Source: Saccopteryx bilineata
Taxonomy: Eukaryota > Chordata > Mammalia > Chiroptera > Emballonuridae
Assembly (NCBI RefSeq): GCF_036850765.1
Contig: NC_089492.1
Coordinates: 165,724,296 to 165,788,295 of the forward strand
Length of the DNA stretch: 64,000 nucleotides
Reading direction: 5' to 3'
Made by a program: the position numbers and the translations under genes
The notes under the pieces: model-generated
What the model was told of the DNA's origin: nothing
What the model saw: only the letters and a program-made list of their open reading frames with translations
The model's database searches: none
Part shown: in pieces, positions 36,226 to 47,285 of the stretch
Position numbering within the stretch: position 1 is the stretch's first letter
How the letters are laid out: each line of letters starts with the position of its first letter

Positions 36226-36924
36226 TAGAGGTGGATTTAACGACAGGCGCACTGATCATGCACCCTGGGCCCCGACTTCTGAAGGGCCCTGCAAAACCCC
36301 AATTTTACACTTTTTTCTTTTTTCTTTTTGACACAGAGAGAGAGAGTCAGAGAGAGGGACAGACAGGGACAGACAGACAGGAAGGGAGAGAGATGAGAAG
36401 CGTCAGTTCTTCATTGTGGTATCTTAGTTGTTCGTTGATTGCTGGTTCATTGATTGCTTTCTCGTATGTGCCTTGATCTGGGAGCTACAGCAGAGCGAGT
36501 GACCCCCTTGCTCAAACCAGTGACCTTGGGCTTCAAGCCAGCGACCTTTGGACTCAAGCCAACGACCATGGGGTCATGTCTATAATCCCACACTCAAGCT
36601 GGAATCCCCGTGCTCAAGCTGGTGAGCCCGCCTTCAAGCTGGATGAACCTGCACTCAAGCTGGCAACCTTAGCGTTTTGAACCTGGGTCCTCTGTGTCCC
36701 AGTCTGATGCTTTATCCACTGCTCCACCACCTGGTCAGGCTACACTTTTTTCTAATGACACCAAGTTTGGTTTCATATGTGCAATTTTAACAATAATATA
36801 GATTTTTTATTTATTTAAAAATATGGTTAACATATATTTTTATTTTCCCTGTCCCTCTCTTTTTTTAAGGGGCCCAATATTTTCTTCTCTGCCTGGGGCC
36901 TCAATCGACCTTAATCTGCTTCTG
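36226..36924. mobile_element. hAT-like MITE with nested SINE
   Basis: Ends TAGAGGTGGATTTAA and, inverted, CAGAAGCAGATTAAGG. The flanks ATATTAAG and ATCTTAAG match at seven of eight. A shorter relative lies at 41652-41807. The SINE at 36319-36741 is inside it. Confidence 0.85.
36319..36741 (-). mobile_element. tRNA-derived SINE (type B, extended)
   Basis: Minus-strand head GCCTGACCAGGTGGTGG with CAGTGGATAAAGC. The body has extra copies of a TCAAGCCAGCGACC-like unit at 36500-36660. Exact target duplication ACACTTTTTTCT at 36307-36318 and 36742-36753. Confidence 0.93.
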
Positions 36925-36932
36925 ATCTTAAG

Positions 36933-38286
36933 GTTGATCAGTGGGTTCACACAGTGATCCAGTTATGTGGACAATGAAGTTTCCAGTTTGTGGAGCTTTC
37001 TTTAAACAAAAGAAAATTAAAATTACAAGTACAAAATTAGGTTTTAGGTCCTGACAGGGGACCATGCAAGCTTGAGCACTGAAGCTTACACTGTATTAGC
37101 TCATTTTCAATCTGCCTCTGGGTTCCGGTATAATCAGCCTGATCCATCCATTATTTGCTTCCCCATAAGCCTTTCGCCAAATGGCTGCAGCATCCATTGA
37201 GGACTATTGCCTAGTTTTTTTCATTGTAAAATATTCTAATTATATAATTCCTTGAACATTCATTAGCTGGTCTTCTTGTATGTAGAACTTTCTTTTGTCA
37301 ACTGTTTGAATAGCAATCAGGGTCTAGACAAGAGATAGAAATTTTACAGTGATTTGAACAGAAATATTTCAATATAAGAAATCATTAGATAGTAATATTA
37401 AGTTAGCCAATAGGAGCATAAGAAACTCTAAGGCATATAGGAACAGCAGATACAGAGAATAGCTATACCTCTGGAGGCAAGCCAGAGCACACAAGGGCAT
37501 GACAAACTGGCAGAGACTCTCCCCACCCACAATGATGGAGGGAGTGTAGCTGTGCCCACCGGGGAGTGGGTAGTTTACTGAAGTGCTTTGGGCTAGGCCT
37601 GGTGAGGAGGAAAGAGTGGGACTGACAGAGCTCAATAGGAAGCTGTAAGGGTTGGGGTGCTGCTAACACTCTCTGGGCTTTCCTCCACATTCTTGGTCAT
37701 GGAACAAGGAACAAACAGGAAAGCGCACTAAACCAGAAAGAAACTCCTTTTTCCTTCACATCCTTCCAGCATCCTCTACTGACAAAAGCTAAACACTCCT
37801 CCAGGTAACAACAGGAGAAATGTTCACAGTACCCAACACCAGGATGCCAACAGGTGTGGACTGGAAGCTGAGAGGCAATGTGTTAATATGAAATACATCA
37901 GCATGCCATGAGATCCAGCTTGTATTGGAAAGGCAGGATGAGCACTTTTTCCTTTCCCTTTGGTTTCCAGTTTTCTGAATGAGTTAGTGCCCTGGAAGTC
38001 TCTGAAGGTTGCCATAATGATTTCTATTGTTGTGGTTGTTTTGAAACCATTATGAACTCATGAATTTTAACGCATACGAAGTGCTCAATCTATTGCAGTT
38101 ATTATCTTTTTGATTGGCAGCATATCTTTTAGACTGATGCAATGCATACAGAATCCATGTTTTCTCTCCTTTAATATGTGTGGGAGATAAGATGAAAAAC
38201 AATTTCAAAACGGTTGGACACAAAAGTCCTCAGAGCAGATACCTACAGCACAGAGGAATCAGAGCTAGGGGGTTTCTTTTCTGTTG
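36933..38286. other. Unassigned sequence
   Basis: Includes 37330-37800, which has the feel of an old repeat but which I cannot place. Confidence 0.4.
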
Positions 38287-38294
38287 GCCCAGAC

Positions 38295-38533
38295 CAGTGT
38301 TCAGCAAACTCATTAGTCAACAGAGCCAAATATCAACAGTACAATGATTGAAATCTCTTTTGAGAGCCAAATTTTTTTAAACTTAAACTATATAGGTAGG
38401 TACACTGTTATTAACTTAATTAGGGCACTCCTAAGCTGGCCTTTGTGCCCGCATGTGGTATTTTGTGGAAGAGCCACACTCAAGAAGCCAAAGAGCTGCA
38501 TGTGGTTCGTGAACTGTGGTTTGCCGACCACTG
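38295..38533. mobile_element. Short hAT MITE (GTTTGCC family, copy 1)
   Basis: Ends CAGTGTTCAGCAAAC and, inverted, CAGTGGTCGGCAAAC. It shares TTTGAGAGCCAAATTTTTT and AGAGCCACACTCAA with the copy at 43417-43628. The flanks GCCCAGAC and ACCCAAAA are a poorly preserved duplication. Confidence 0.82.
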
Positions 38534-38732
38534 ACCCAAAAGTACCATGAAGCATGTGGGAAATCTCGCCCTTGAATGCACACTAGCCATACAGTAAGGA
38601 AAGGGAGCTTTGTTAATCACAGAGGGTTAGCCTGTCAGAACTTCCTAGTGGGTATGTCATGAGCTACACACGTAGTAATGCTTTCTGTATGTGCTACTCA
38701 GTAACAAAGGCTGTGGAAATGTTGGTTTAAAT

Positions 38733-39664
38733 CAGTGTTTTTCAACCAGTGTGCTGAGACATGTTCAGGTGTGCCGTGGGGAAATTAAACATGGGTCCCC
38801 AAACTACGGCCTGTGGAGGCTATTTATTCAGCCCACTGCCAGCCACCTCCATCTGAACATAAACATTCCCCTCACAATCCCTCCAGCTATCAGTGACAGG
38901 AAGAGTGGAGGCACAGGGAACGCTCACTGACCAATCACCTTCTAGGATTCATCCCAACCACTAGCAATGAACTAATAGTAGGCCACCTCTCATCAATACC
39001 CAGGAAGGTCCCCGCTTGGGCTGCCGCACACTTGTCATTGTGTGGCCCCGACGAGTAGTTTCTAATCCTGGTCAGGACTGGAGGTAAATGTTGCCACCAC
39101 TAGATGAAGCCTCAGCCTCAGCTGGTTATGTCTATCCTGATGGTGTATATAGATATTTGACCTTTTCCTTTTTAAAAGAGGCCCCCGCAGAGGGTGATAT
39201 AGAATGCATCACAATGCATCACAATGTTATCTAACTTTAAAGCTAAAGTTTGCTGATCTTCCTTTGGACAGTTTTTGGTTATCTGTTGCCAAGGAGTTCC
39301 CCATTCTGGCCAACAAAACTATTTTGACATTGCTCCCGTTTTCAACCACATATCTATGTGAGCTGAGCTTCTCAAGCTTGACTGCGATAAAAACTAAAAA
39401 CAGAGAGAGACTGAGAACTGTTGAGGAAGAGCTTCGTGTGTGTCTTTCTACCATTCCTGCCAGGATATCCCTTTTGTGTTCATCGAAACAGGCCCAGGTT
39501 TCACACTAAGTGAGTATAAATACATTTAGAAACTATATTATTAACTATATGTATAATATGTACTGTGTTAGAGTGTCATTTTGTGTCATTTTGGTAGGTG
39601 ATGTGCCCCAGGATTTGTAAATGTAAAAAATGTGCTGCGGCTCAAAAAAGGTTGAAAATCACTG
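38733..39664 (+). mobile_element. Internally deleted hAT transposon
   Basis: Ends CAGTGTTTTTCAACC and, inverted, CAGTGATTTTCAACC, with a perfect 8-bp duplication GTTTAAAT at 38725-38732 and 39665-39672. At 932 bp it keeps only the 3' end of the transposase gene. A stretch at 38796-39060 with TCCCCAAACTACGGCC at one edge looks like part of another hAT element captured inside. Confidence 0.94.
39204..39509 (+). pseudogene. C-terminal piece of hAT transposase
   Basis: An open frame of about 100 codons carrying the hAT dimerisation region: [17 protein letters not shown] followed by KTKNRERL and a natural stop. The zinc finger and catalytic core are missing because of the internal deletion. The corresponding part of the 3939-6781 transposase is clearly related but far from identical, so the two belong to different families. 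With only this domain the piece cannot cut DNA; an inhibitory role by dimer formation is possible in principle but there is no start codon or promoter evidence. Confidence 0.85.
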
Positions 39665-39672
39665 GTTTAAAT

Positions 39673-40150
39673 GACTGAGGCAATTTTTATTTTCCAGAGT
39701 TGGCTGAAACAATCTCCCTCACCCTACAGGCTCCTTTACAATGTGATATTGCCACACTTCCATCAAGGGGTGGAGCCTAGCTCACCATTTGAATCTAGTT
39801 TGTCTAATGATTCACTTGCCACCAATAGAATGCATAGGAGTGGTCCAGCATAACTTCTGAGGCCAGATCAGAAGTTTGTTCTGAGGAAAGCTGGATACAA
39901 GGTCTGACATCCAACTCTCCTGAGTTGTCTCTACTGGAGAGACCGTGCGTGGGTTCTCTCATTGACAGCCTATTCAGCCAACATCAGCTACTAATCATGG
40001 GAATAAGCTATTTTAGATGTTCAGCCCAACTGAGCTTTCAGATATTACAGTTCCTGCTAACATCTGACTATAGCTACAGGAGACAACCCCAGTGAGAACA
40101 GCCCAGCCAGGTCTTTCCTAAATTTTTGACCCACAAAAGCCTAAGTGAAA
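39673..40150. other. Unassigned sequence
   Basis: No feature recognised. Confidence 0.45.
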
Positions 40151-40161
40151 CAATACATTCT

Positions 40162-40529
40162 TTTTTTTTTTTGTATTTTTTCTTAAGTGAGAAGCAGGGA
40201 GAGAGACAGACTCCTGCATGCACCCAACCGGGATCCACCAGGCAAGCCCACTAGGGGGTGGTGCTTGGCCCATCCAGGGTGTTGCTCCATTGCAACCAGA
40301 GCCATTCTAGCACCTGAGGCAGAGGCCATGGAGCCAACCTCAGTGCCCAGGCTAACTTTGCTCCAATGGAGCCTTGGCTGGGGGAGGGGAAAAGAGAGAG
40401 AGAGAAAGGAGAGGGGGAGGGGTAGAGAAGCAGATGGGCGCTTCTCCTGTGTGCCCTGGCCAGGAATCAAACCTGGGACTTCCACACACCTGGCCGATGC
40501 TCTACTACTGAGCCAACTGGCCAGGGCCA
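40162..40529 (-). mobile_element. Ves-type SINE (type A)
   Basis: Minus-strand head GCCCTGGCCAGTTGG with CTCAGTAGTAGAGC and GGTTTGATTCC, the AAGGCTCCATTGGAGC body, and a T-rich left end. The flanks AATACATTCT and AATACATTTG are its target duplication. Confidence 0.93.
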
Positions 40530-40614
40530 GAATACATTTGTTTTAAGGGGCTAAGTTTTGAGGTAATTTGTAACTCAACAGTAGTAACCGTAATTAAGAC
40601 CTTGAATGGAATTG

Positions 40615-40795
40615 GAATCTAGCGTCAAAAGACCTGGATTCAAGTTCAGACTCACTCATGTATTAACCGTGTGATCCCGAGAAAGTTATTTAACAGCATG
40701 AGCCTCAGTTTTCCATCTGAAAATGGAAATCTGTGTCCTATAGAGATGTTGGAAGGATTAGGTAAAATTGCACCTATGATAATCTAGGAGTTACA
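40615..40795 (+). repeat. MIR SINE
   Basis: CTGGATTCAAGTTCAGAC, TATTTAACAGCATGAGCC, CAGTTTTCCATCTGAAAATG and AGGATTAGGTAAAATTG follow the MIR order. Confidence 0.85.
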
Positions 40796-41037
40796 ACCTA
40801 TTTTTTAAGCTTCTTAGAATTATTTTTATACCTTTTCACTTTATTTTTATAAAATTTATAAATATAGACAGAACAAGCACAAGAGCATGATTTATATTCT
40901 CACAACTGGGGACTACCACCACTAGCATCTTCATTTACTTCTAGGCTTTTTTTTAACCACACTGCTGTCTGTGTTGGGAAAACTGAGAAATATTATGTAT
41001 TTAATAGAAATTCTTCTGTCATATACAAAAGTACCCC

Positions 41038-41134
41038 AAATATGGAGTGCTTCATGAAGGTGCATTTCATTTGGTGCAGGGCCCATGCTAAACTCTGTAT
41101 CATTCCATTGTTCTCATTTCTGGGATGCCCAAGT
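41038..41134 (-). pseudogene. U6 spliceosomal RNA pseudogene
   Basis: Read in reverse, the segment follows U6 from its 3' end backwards: AAATATGGA, GCTTCATGAA, TGCAGGGCCCATGCTAA, CTGTATCATTCCA. The 5' stem-loop end is poorly preserved, with many changes along the copy and a short deletion. U6 works in the spliceosome, but this copy has lost key bases and shows no upstream snRNA promoter, so it is most likely an L1-mobilised retropseudogene, a class very common in mammals. Confidence 0.85.
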
Positions 41135-41643
41135 CTGCATCCTTGCACTTTTAAAATACTAGGACTTGTATTGGTCCATATAAAGAAATTCAATTGTATC
41201 TACTGTCCCTCCTCTGGTCCTCTGGTGTCCTTTAACTTTGGGTCACTATTTAAGTATAGCTGTTTACTATCCTGACTGGAGCCTTCTCCTCAGGAGGCCA
41301 CATACTCTATTTGTAGGCAGAAGAACTGTCTCTACCACCACCTGGCCCTCTGCCTCCTTTTGCAGCAAATTGTACTCTACTCCACATCCTGGTGCCTGCT
41401 CAGCTTGGTACTCTTTCTGATGTGTAGTTGCTGTTCCAGAACATATCCTCGGTCGTACCAGAACCAAATCTGCATTTGGTGGCCCAGCTGTGAAGGGCGG
41501 TGGCATGCCAGTGTTTGTGGCATGCTAGTAGGAACCCCGGTTCTGCTCTTTGAAGTTTCCTTCTGGTGGGCCACACAGCAGTCATGTCCACAGGGTCGAC
41601 TCTGCACCTGTTTTGACATAAGTCTCTCTCCAACATCTGTGAC
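41135..41643. other. Unassigned sequence
   Basis: Frames up to 145 codons cross this region into the MITE that follows. No domain is recognised, so I do not call a gene. Confidence 0.45.
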
Positions 41644-41651
41644 TTCCCAGC

Positions 41652-41807
41652 CAGAGGTGGATTTAATGGCATGCACATCAGGCATGTGCCCTGGGCCCCA
41701 ACTTCTGAAGGGCCCTCAAACCCCCAACTTTACACTTTTTTCTAATGACAAGGGGCCCAATATTTTCTTCTGCACCTGGGGCCTCAACCGACCTTAATCT
41801 GCCTCTG
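41652..41807. mobile_element. Short hAT-like MITE
   Basis: Ends CAGAGGTGGATTTAA and, inverted, CAGAGGCAGATTAAGG. The flanks TTCCCAGC and CTCTCAGC match at six of eight. At 156 bp it is a shortened relative of 36226-36924; both share GGGCCCCAACTTCTGAAGGG-like text and TATTTTCTTCTG. Confidence 0.85.
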
Positions 41808-41815
41808 CTCTCAGC

Positions 41816-42350
41816 CTCCCCGCAAGGTTGGCCGTCTCTGATGACTGTGTTCCTCCTGGTCCAGGAGCTGGGGAGGCAGTGCTGGTGTCCTTTTGGTATA
41901 CAGGCCGAGGTTCTCTTGCTGGGCACAACCAAAGCACCTGAAATTCAGGAACGTGTGCACCATTAGCTCGTTTCCTCAGAGAGGACCTACTTTGAGCTCT
42001 TCTGCATATTCCCTGGGAGGGCTTCAGCAGTCTTGCATGTGAGCTCTTAGTTATAAGATGTTAAACAGAAAACATTACTCTAACTCTTAAATGAAGAATT
42101 ATTCATGACACTTTTTTAAGCATGCTAAGACAAACTTCATTCAGGGGACTATCACGATAGGTGTGGGGACCACTGCAGGGGGCTTCTGCAGAGGAAGCGA
42201 GAGCTTGGGCTCAGCTCTGAATTCAACAAGGTAAAGTGGGAATTGATAGTCAAGGCTCAGGGTGATGGTGGAGTCAGTGGATGGAAATCACTGTGAGGAA
42301 ACATCAGGGGTAAAGGAGAGTTCTGGCTAAACTGACCTATTAGGTTCTTT
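41816..42350. other. Unassigned sequence
   Basis: No feature recognised. Confidence 0.45.
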
Positions 42351-42354
42351 AGAA

Positions 42355-43366
42355 ATAAAAAAGAAATTTCAATTATAGTTGGCATACAATATTATCTTAT
42401 TTCAGGTATAAAACATAGTGATTAGATATTTATATACCAATATATGGCATATAGATGCATTTATATATTGGGAAGTGATTATTTCATAACTCTTGTACCC
42501 ATCTGGCACCATATAATGATTATAATACTATTGACTATAATCCCTATGCTGTTCTTTATATTCCTATGACTATTATTATAACTGGCAATTTCTCCACCTT
42601 AATCCCTTTACTTTTTCCACGATTCCTCTATCCTCCCCTCCCATCTGACAACCATCAGTTTATTCACTGTTTCAATGAGTTTGTTTCTGTTTTATTTATT
42701 TGTCTTATATTTTTAGATTCTATGTATAAGTGAAATCATACAATACTTGTCTTTGTCTGAGTTATTTCACTTAGCGGTATTAAAAATAGAACTTACATAT
42801 GACCTAGCAATTCCACTTCTAGGTATTTATTCAAACAAATCCAAAACACTAATAAAAAAGATATATGCACCCTATGTTCACTGCAGCATTTTTTACAATA
42901 GCCAAGATATGGAAACAACCTTAGTATCCATCAGTGGATGAATGGATAAAGAAGATGTGGTACAAATATACAATGGACTGATACTCAGCCATAAAAAAGA
43001 ATAATATCTTGCCGTTTGTGACAACATGGATGGAAATAGAGCAGTGGTTTCCAACCCCTGGGCCGCGGACCAGTACCAGTCCGTGGGCCATTTGGTACCG
43101 GTCCGCAGAGAAAGACTAAATAACTTACATTATTTCTGTTTTATTTATATTTAAGTCTGAACGATGTTTTATTTTTTTAAAATGACCAGATTCCCTCTGT
43201 TACATTTGTCTAAGACTCACTCTTGACACTTGTCTCGATCACATGATACATCTATCCGTCCCACCCTAAAGGCCCGTCCATGAAAATATTTTCTGACATT
43301 AAACCGGTCCGTAACTCAAAAAAGGTTGGGACCACTGACATAGAGAGTATTATGCTAAGTGAAATA
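42355..43366 (-). mobile_element. Old L1 3' fragment with 5' inversion
   Basis: 42355-42776 is L1 3' untranslated sequence on the minus strand (TAAGTGAAATCATACAATAC read in plus shows its edge). 42777-43366 is the end of L1 ORF2 on the plus strand, with codons for [19 protein letters not shown] and a YTMD..YSAIKKN stretch. Both parts reach the same L1 point, GCTAAGTGAAATA, at 42776 and 43366. This is the layout made by twin priming. A hAT MITE interrupts the plus part. Confidence 0.8.
43042..43337. mobile_element. hAT MITE nested in the L1
   Basis: Ends CAGTGGTTTCCAACC and, inverted, CAGTGGTCCCAACC. The flanks AAATAGAG and ACATAGAG match at seven of eight. Removing the element restores the L1 reading across GGAAATAGAG..AGTATTATGC. 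296 bp, non-coding. Confidence 0.92.
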
Positions 43367-44405
43367 TGTCACGATTCTTACTGAGGGCAGGACAGGATGC
43401 TCAGACATCCTCTGGGCTGTGGTTGGCAAACTCATTAGTTAACAGAACCAAGTGTCAATAGTACAACAATTGAAATTTCCTTTGAGAGCCAAATTTTTTA
43501 AACTTAAACTATATAGGTAGGTACATTCCTTATCGAGGTAGTGCCACACGTGGTATTTTGTAGAAGAGCCACACTCAGGGGGCCAAAGAGCCGCATGTAG
43601 CTCGTGAGCCGCAGTTTGCCAACCAGTGCTCTGGGGGGATAATGGAGGGTGAAAAAGCTGATCAGATATTGAAATGATCAGATGTAAAGGGTGGGGTTTT
43701 TATTAAACTGACTAAGCAGGATTCTTGCTAAAATTGGACAATGCAGAGACAAAGATGGAAGCCCAAAAGTCAAAGCCTAGTTGAGAAGAGCATTTGTTGG
43801 GTAAATAAGTTTGTAAAATTTGTGATTTTTGAGTTTGTTCTCTTTTATTATTAAAATGATGCTGGGCAGGGTCAGGTATGTGATTTGTGAAATTGCTAAT
43901 TACCTTCCTGCATGGGAAGGGTCATTGTCTTGCTAATGATTGCTGGAGGAGAGGTTTTTGAGCCAGAAAAATTTTAAAAAGAAAGAGAGGAAGGAGAAGG
44001 ATAAAGAAGCCAAGATGTCAGGGAAAGAGAAAGAAGCCAGTTTGTAGAGTAAGCAGCCATGTTTTTGCAGAGTTTGTGTAGAGAGAGGAGAAGCAGATGG
44101 GGAGCCAGAGTTGAGGTACTTTGTGAGCTCCACTGAAACTGGTGGGGCCTTTGATTCTAGGAGAAACCGAAGAAGATTCTCCTGGTTGTGGAACTGGACA
44201 ATGTATCAGTAGTTTTGTGAGCTCTGAATGAAGAAGGAAGTGTCTTTCCCTGCATGTGTTGCTCATCGGCCAGTACGAGTCTTGAATAAAAGAATGGCCC
44301 ACCATTATTTGGCTCCACTGTTTCTTTACTGTCTGCTTGAATCTAACAGGAACCTGCAGTGTGAATGGCCATGATGGCGGCAGTTCTTGGCCTTACAGCA
44401 TTGAA
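43367..44405 (+). mobile_element. Solo-like LTR related to the retrovirus at 32921-35928
   Basis: It begins TGTCACGATTC and its 3' part has ATAAAAGAATGG, GGCTCCACTGTTTCTTTAC and CTGCTTGAATCTAAC, the same order as ATTAAATGGAATG, GGCTCTGCAGTTTCTCTAC, CTGCCTGAATCCAA in the other LTRs. It lies against the L1 end. The downstream edge is uncertain and no target duplication is evident. Confidence 0.65.
43417..43628. mobile_element. Short hAT MITE (GTTTGCC family, copy 2)
   Basis: Ends CTGTGGTTGGCAAAC and, inverted, CACTGGTTGGCAAAC. Flanked by CTCTGGG on both sides (seven bases). It interrupts the LTR and is closely related to 38295-38533. Confidence 0.85.
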
Positions 44406-45604
44406 GGAGCCTGACTAAAGTTTGGTCCAGGGGAGTCTTTGTTGGGGAGCAGGTGTTGATCAGTGATCTGAAATTTGGATATCATCAATGAACCAGCACA
44501 TCTTCCAGGCTGGCGCCTGAGACCTGATGGGTGTATAAGGACAGACTGATGCTGTTGTGTCATTCTCAGCATTTCCTGCTGCCTGGGCTTCCTCTACTCA
44601 GCAGCCATGCCCCATCAAGATTAAGGAAGAAGACCAGGAGGAGAGGACTGGAGGAAGAAGGCTGGCTTGGGTTTTATCAAACTGGGGAGCTGAGGCAAGA
44701 CCTGGGACTGAAGAGAAGAATTTTCCAGATAAAAATGGCCCAGGCGACACTTAGCTCTTCTCATCTCCCCACACAGGGCATTTTCAGAATTACTACTCAC
44801 TTCCTCCCTTGTCTTCTCCAAACACCCCATCCCTGACCCCCTTGAGCTACAATAGGCTGATACAAACAACCCAAAATGCCCACTTCGAAGCTGCGCTTTT
44901 GGAATAAATCCTCTCTCTCTCTCTCAAAAGTGATTTTAAGCCAAATTGTTGCCCTCAAGCCACTGAACCCATTTACCCATGTCAGTACCCAGCAGACTGA
45001 CACCTGGACACACCACCACAGGGTTTTATTTTCCTCCTCTAGCACGCTGAGGTATGAGGCTGCCTTTTGCCCCAGGTGGCGGGTGGATTAGATCTATGGA
45101 AAGGAAACCAATTTCTGACTTCAGGGTTCAAAAGTCACCATCTCTAGTGAGACCAGAGAGACTTGAGAGGAAGGACAAACAGGCAGAACAGGTTTCTGCC
45201 AGGAGTGGGCCCCTGCCCTAGACACACCCCTGAAGAAAGGGCACTGAGGAAGAGGAGGAGGAGGGAGTTCTGGAAGTGCTGGTAACAGTGCAGGAACTAT
45301 AAGGTCTGCCCCATCCTTACCCTACCTGAAGGAGTTGGGGGGCTGGAGGCAGCACAGGTGTGCCTGAGCCACACGCGCATGAGCAGCAGAGAGGGCCAGG
45401 GCTGCTGGGACATGTGGCGCCCTGGTGGCTCAGCGGTGAGGGAGGGACTAGCCCGGTTTGTCTGCGCTCAATGGGAGGGCAGTGCCTGTCAGGAAAGCAC
45501 AGGAGAAGAGATATAGGTCAAGGGGTATGATAGGGTTTACTTCCGATTGGGAGTTAAGACTCAAAGGTAGTTATTCTTCCATTAATCATTTTCAAGAAAG
45601 AGGT
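44406..45604. other. Unassigned sequence
   Basis: A 101-codon frame at 44531-44836 and its neighbours lack known motifs. A CT-repeat lies at 44912-44928. Confidence 0.45.
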
Positions 45605-46338
45605 TGTTAAGCCAAATTCGGAGGGACCCAAAGCACGAAGGCCAGGAACAATGTCCATCATTTACACATCAAAGCTTTATTGTCTAGCTTGGCCAAGCAG
45701 CGGCAGCTCCGACAGAAATCTGAGGGAGAGCGCGCTGGCCCTTTGTTTTACTTAGTTTTTATAGTTTTGTAAGTGGGAAGTACAGAAGCAAAAATTGTAA
45801 TTAGGAGCCCTTTACCACTATTGGTTATAGCCATATGTCCTTTAACATGATAGGACCACATTCAATTTGCAAACCATACATCATTTTGGAGAGAACAAAA
45901 TTTACAAGTCAACACAATGGTAGAAAGATATCTCTTTACATATTAAAAGGCCTTCCTATATTTTCTAATGTTCATCCGCCATCTCTCTGTCCAGAGTCAG
46001 ACGTATTAACCGCTGCATTTACATAAGAGAGGTAGTTTCCATGGGGACAAATGCTCGCAAATGGCTCATAGTTATAAGAAAAGGTTTATTTTGGCCCTTC
46101 CCCTCCTGCACCAGGCTAGCCATTCACTCCTTTCCCCACAGGTGTGGTGGAACGTCAGGGAATTCATGCTTTCCTTCCCTTTTCATTTACAATACAATGG
46201 CAAGAGCCATCCTGGTTATGCCAATCACACAGTACAGAGACTACTCTCACAATTTCTCTGCAATCCTTGACCCAAATTAATAAAAATGTTCTCCAAGCCT
46301 CTCAAAATATTAATTCTGTATTTTTTTGGTACCTTACA
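45605..46338 (-). mobile_element. Retroviral-type LTR, minus strand
   Basis: On the minus strand it runs from TGTAAGGTACC to GGCTTAACA, a TG..CA pair with inverted ends. AATAAAGCTTTGATG lies about 70 bases from the 3' end, followed by TTCGTGCTTTGGGTCCC, the layout of R and U5. No internal retroviral sequence adjoins either side, so it is a probable solo LTR of about 734 bp. It is not related in sequence to the other LTRs here. Confidence 0.75.
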
Positions 46339-46824
46339 ACACCTGCGGATGAAGTGGCTCAGTGGCTCCTCAAGGCGAACACTGTGCCAGGTGGACACAG
46401 GGACAAGCTGTTGAGATCTGGCCTGGGGAGGGTCATACGTTGTCTGAACTGAACAGAAAGAGGTCATAAGTCATAGACATAAGCATAACACTAAGACAAT
46501 CAACACTAACATGGGTCTCTTCAAATTGATTGAGACTGGAGAAGGTGGAAAACTGATCAAGGGCACTTTGACCCTGAATATGAAATGTTTAGGAAGGCAA
46601 AAAATTACTGCATGTCCTTTTAATGTCATACTGTAATGTTGTGAAATCAGCCCACCTAAGGGTCATCTGATGTCCTGAACAGTCGTGTCAAAGTATTCTC
46701 CAGAGATCTTTAAAGACCCCTGAAACCTTTTCAGAGGCTTATGAAATTGAAATAATTTTCACATAAATATTAAGATGTTATATTCCAACCATACTGAACC
46801 TCACATTGGATTGTTAAAAGACAA
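46339..46824. other. Unassigned sequence
   Basis: No feature recognised. Confidence 0.45.
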
Positions 46825-47285
46825 GAAATAACTTCTTTTTTTAAATTTTTAATTGATTTTAATTTATTGTGTTTACATAGATTCAAGTGTCCCACTGAAT
46901 ATATCTCCTTCTCTCCCACCCCGGTGTTCCCCAAGATACCTCTCTTAACCCCTCCCCCCAATACCTCCCCCCCTTCCCTCCAGGATTTGCTGTCCTGTTC
47001 TCTATAATGCTGTGTTGTGTGTATATAATTTCACCAATCTCTTTCCCTTCTCTGATCCCATCCTCTCATCCCCTTTCCCTCTGACCACTTTCCCTCTGGT
47101 CCCTTTGATCCTGCCTCTGCCTCTATTCTGTTCCTCAGTTCACATTGTTTGTTAGATTCCTCATATAAGTGAGATCATATGATATTTTTCTTTTTCAGGT
47201 CCATCCATGTTGTCGCAAAAGGTAAGATTTCCTTCTTTTTCAAGGCCATACAATATTCTATTTTGTATATGTACCACTGCTTTTT

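Noticed and set aside
45390..45470. A SINE fragment beginning GGCGCCCTGGTGGCTCAGCGG
   Set aside because: Only about 20 bases look tRNA-like and neither body, tail nor duplication follows.
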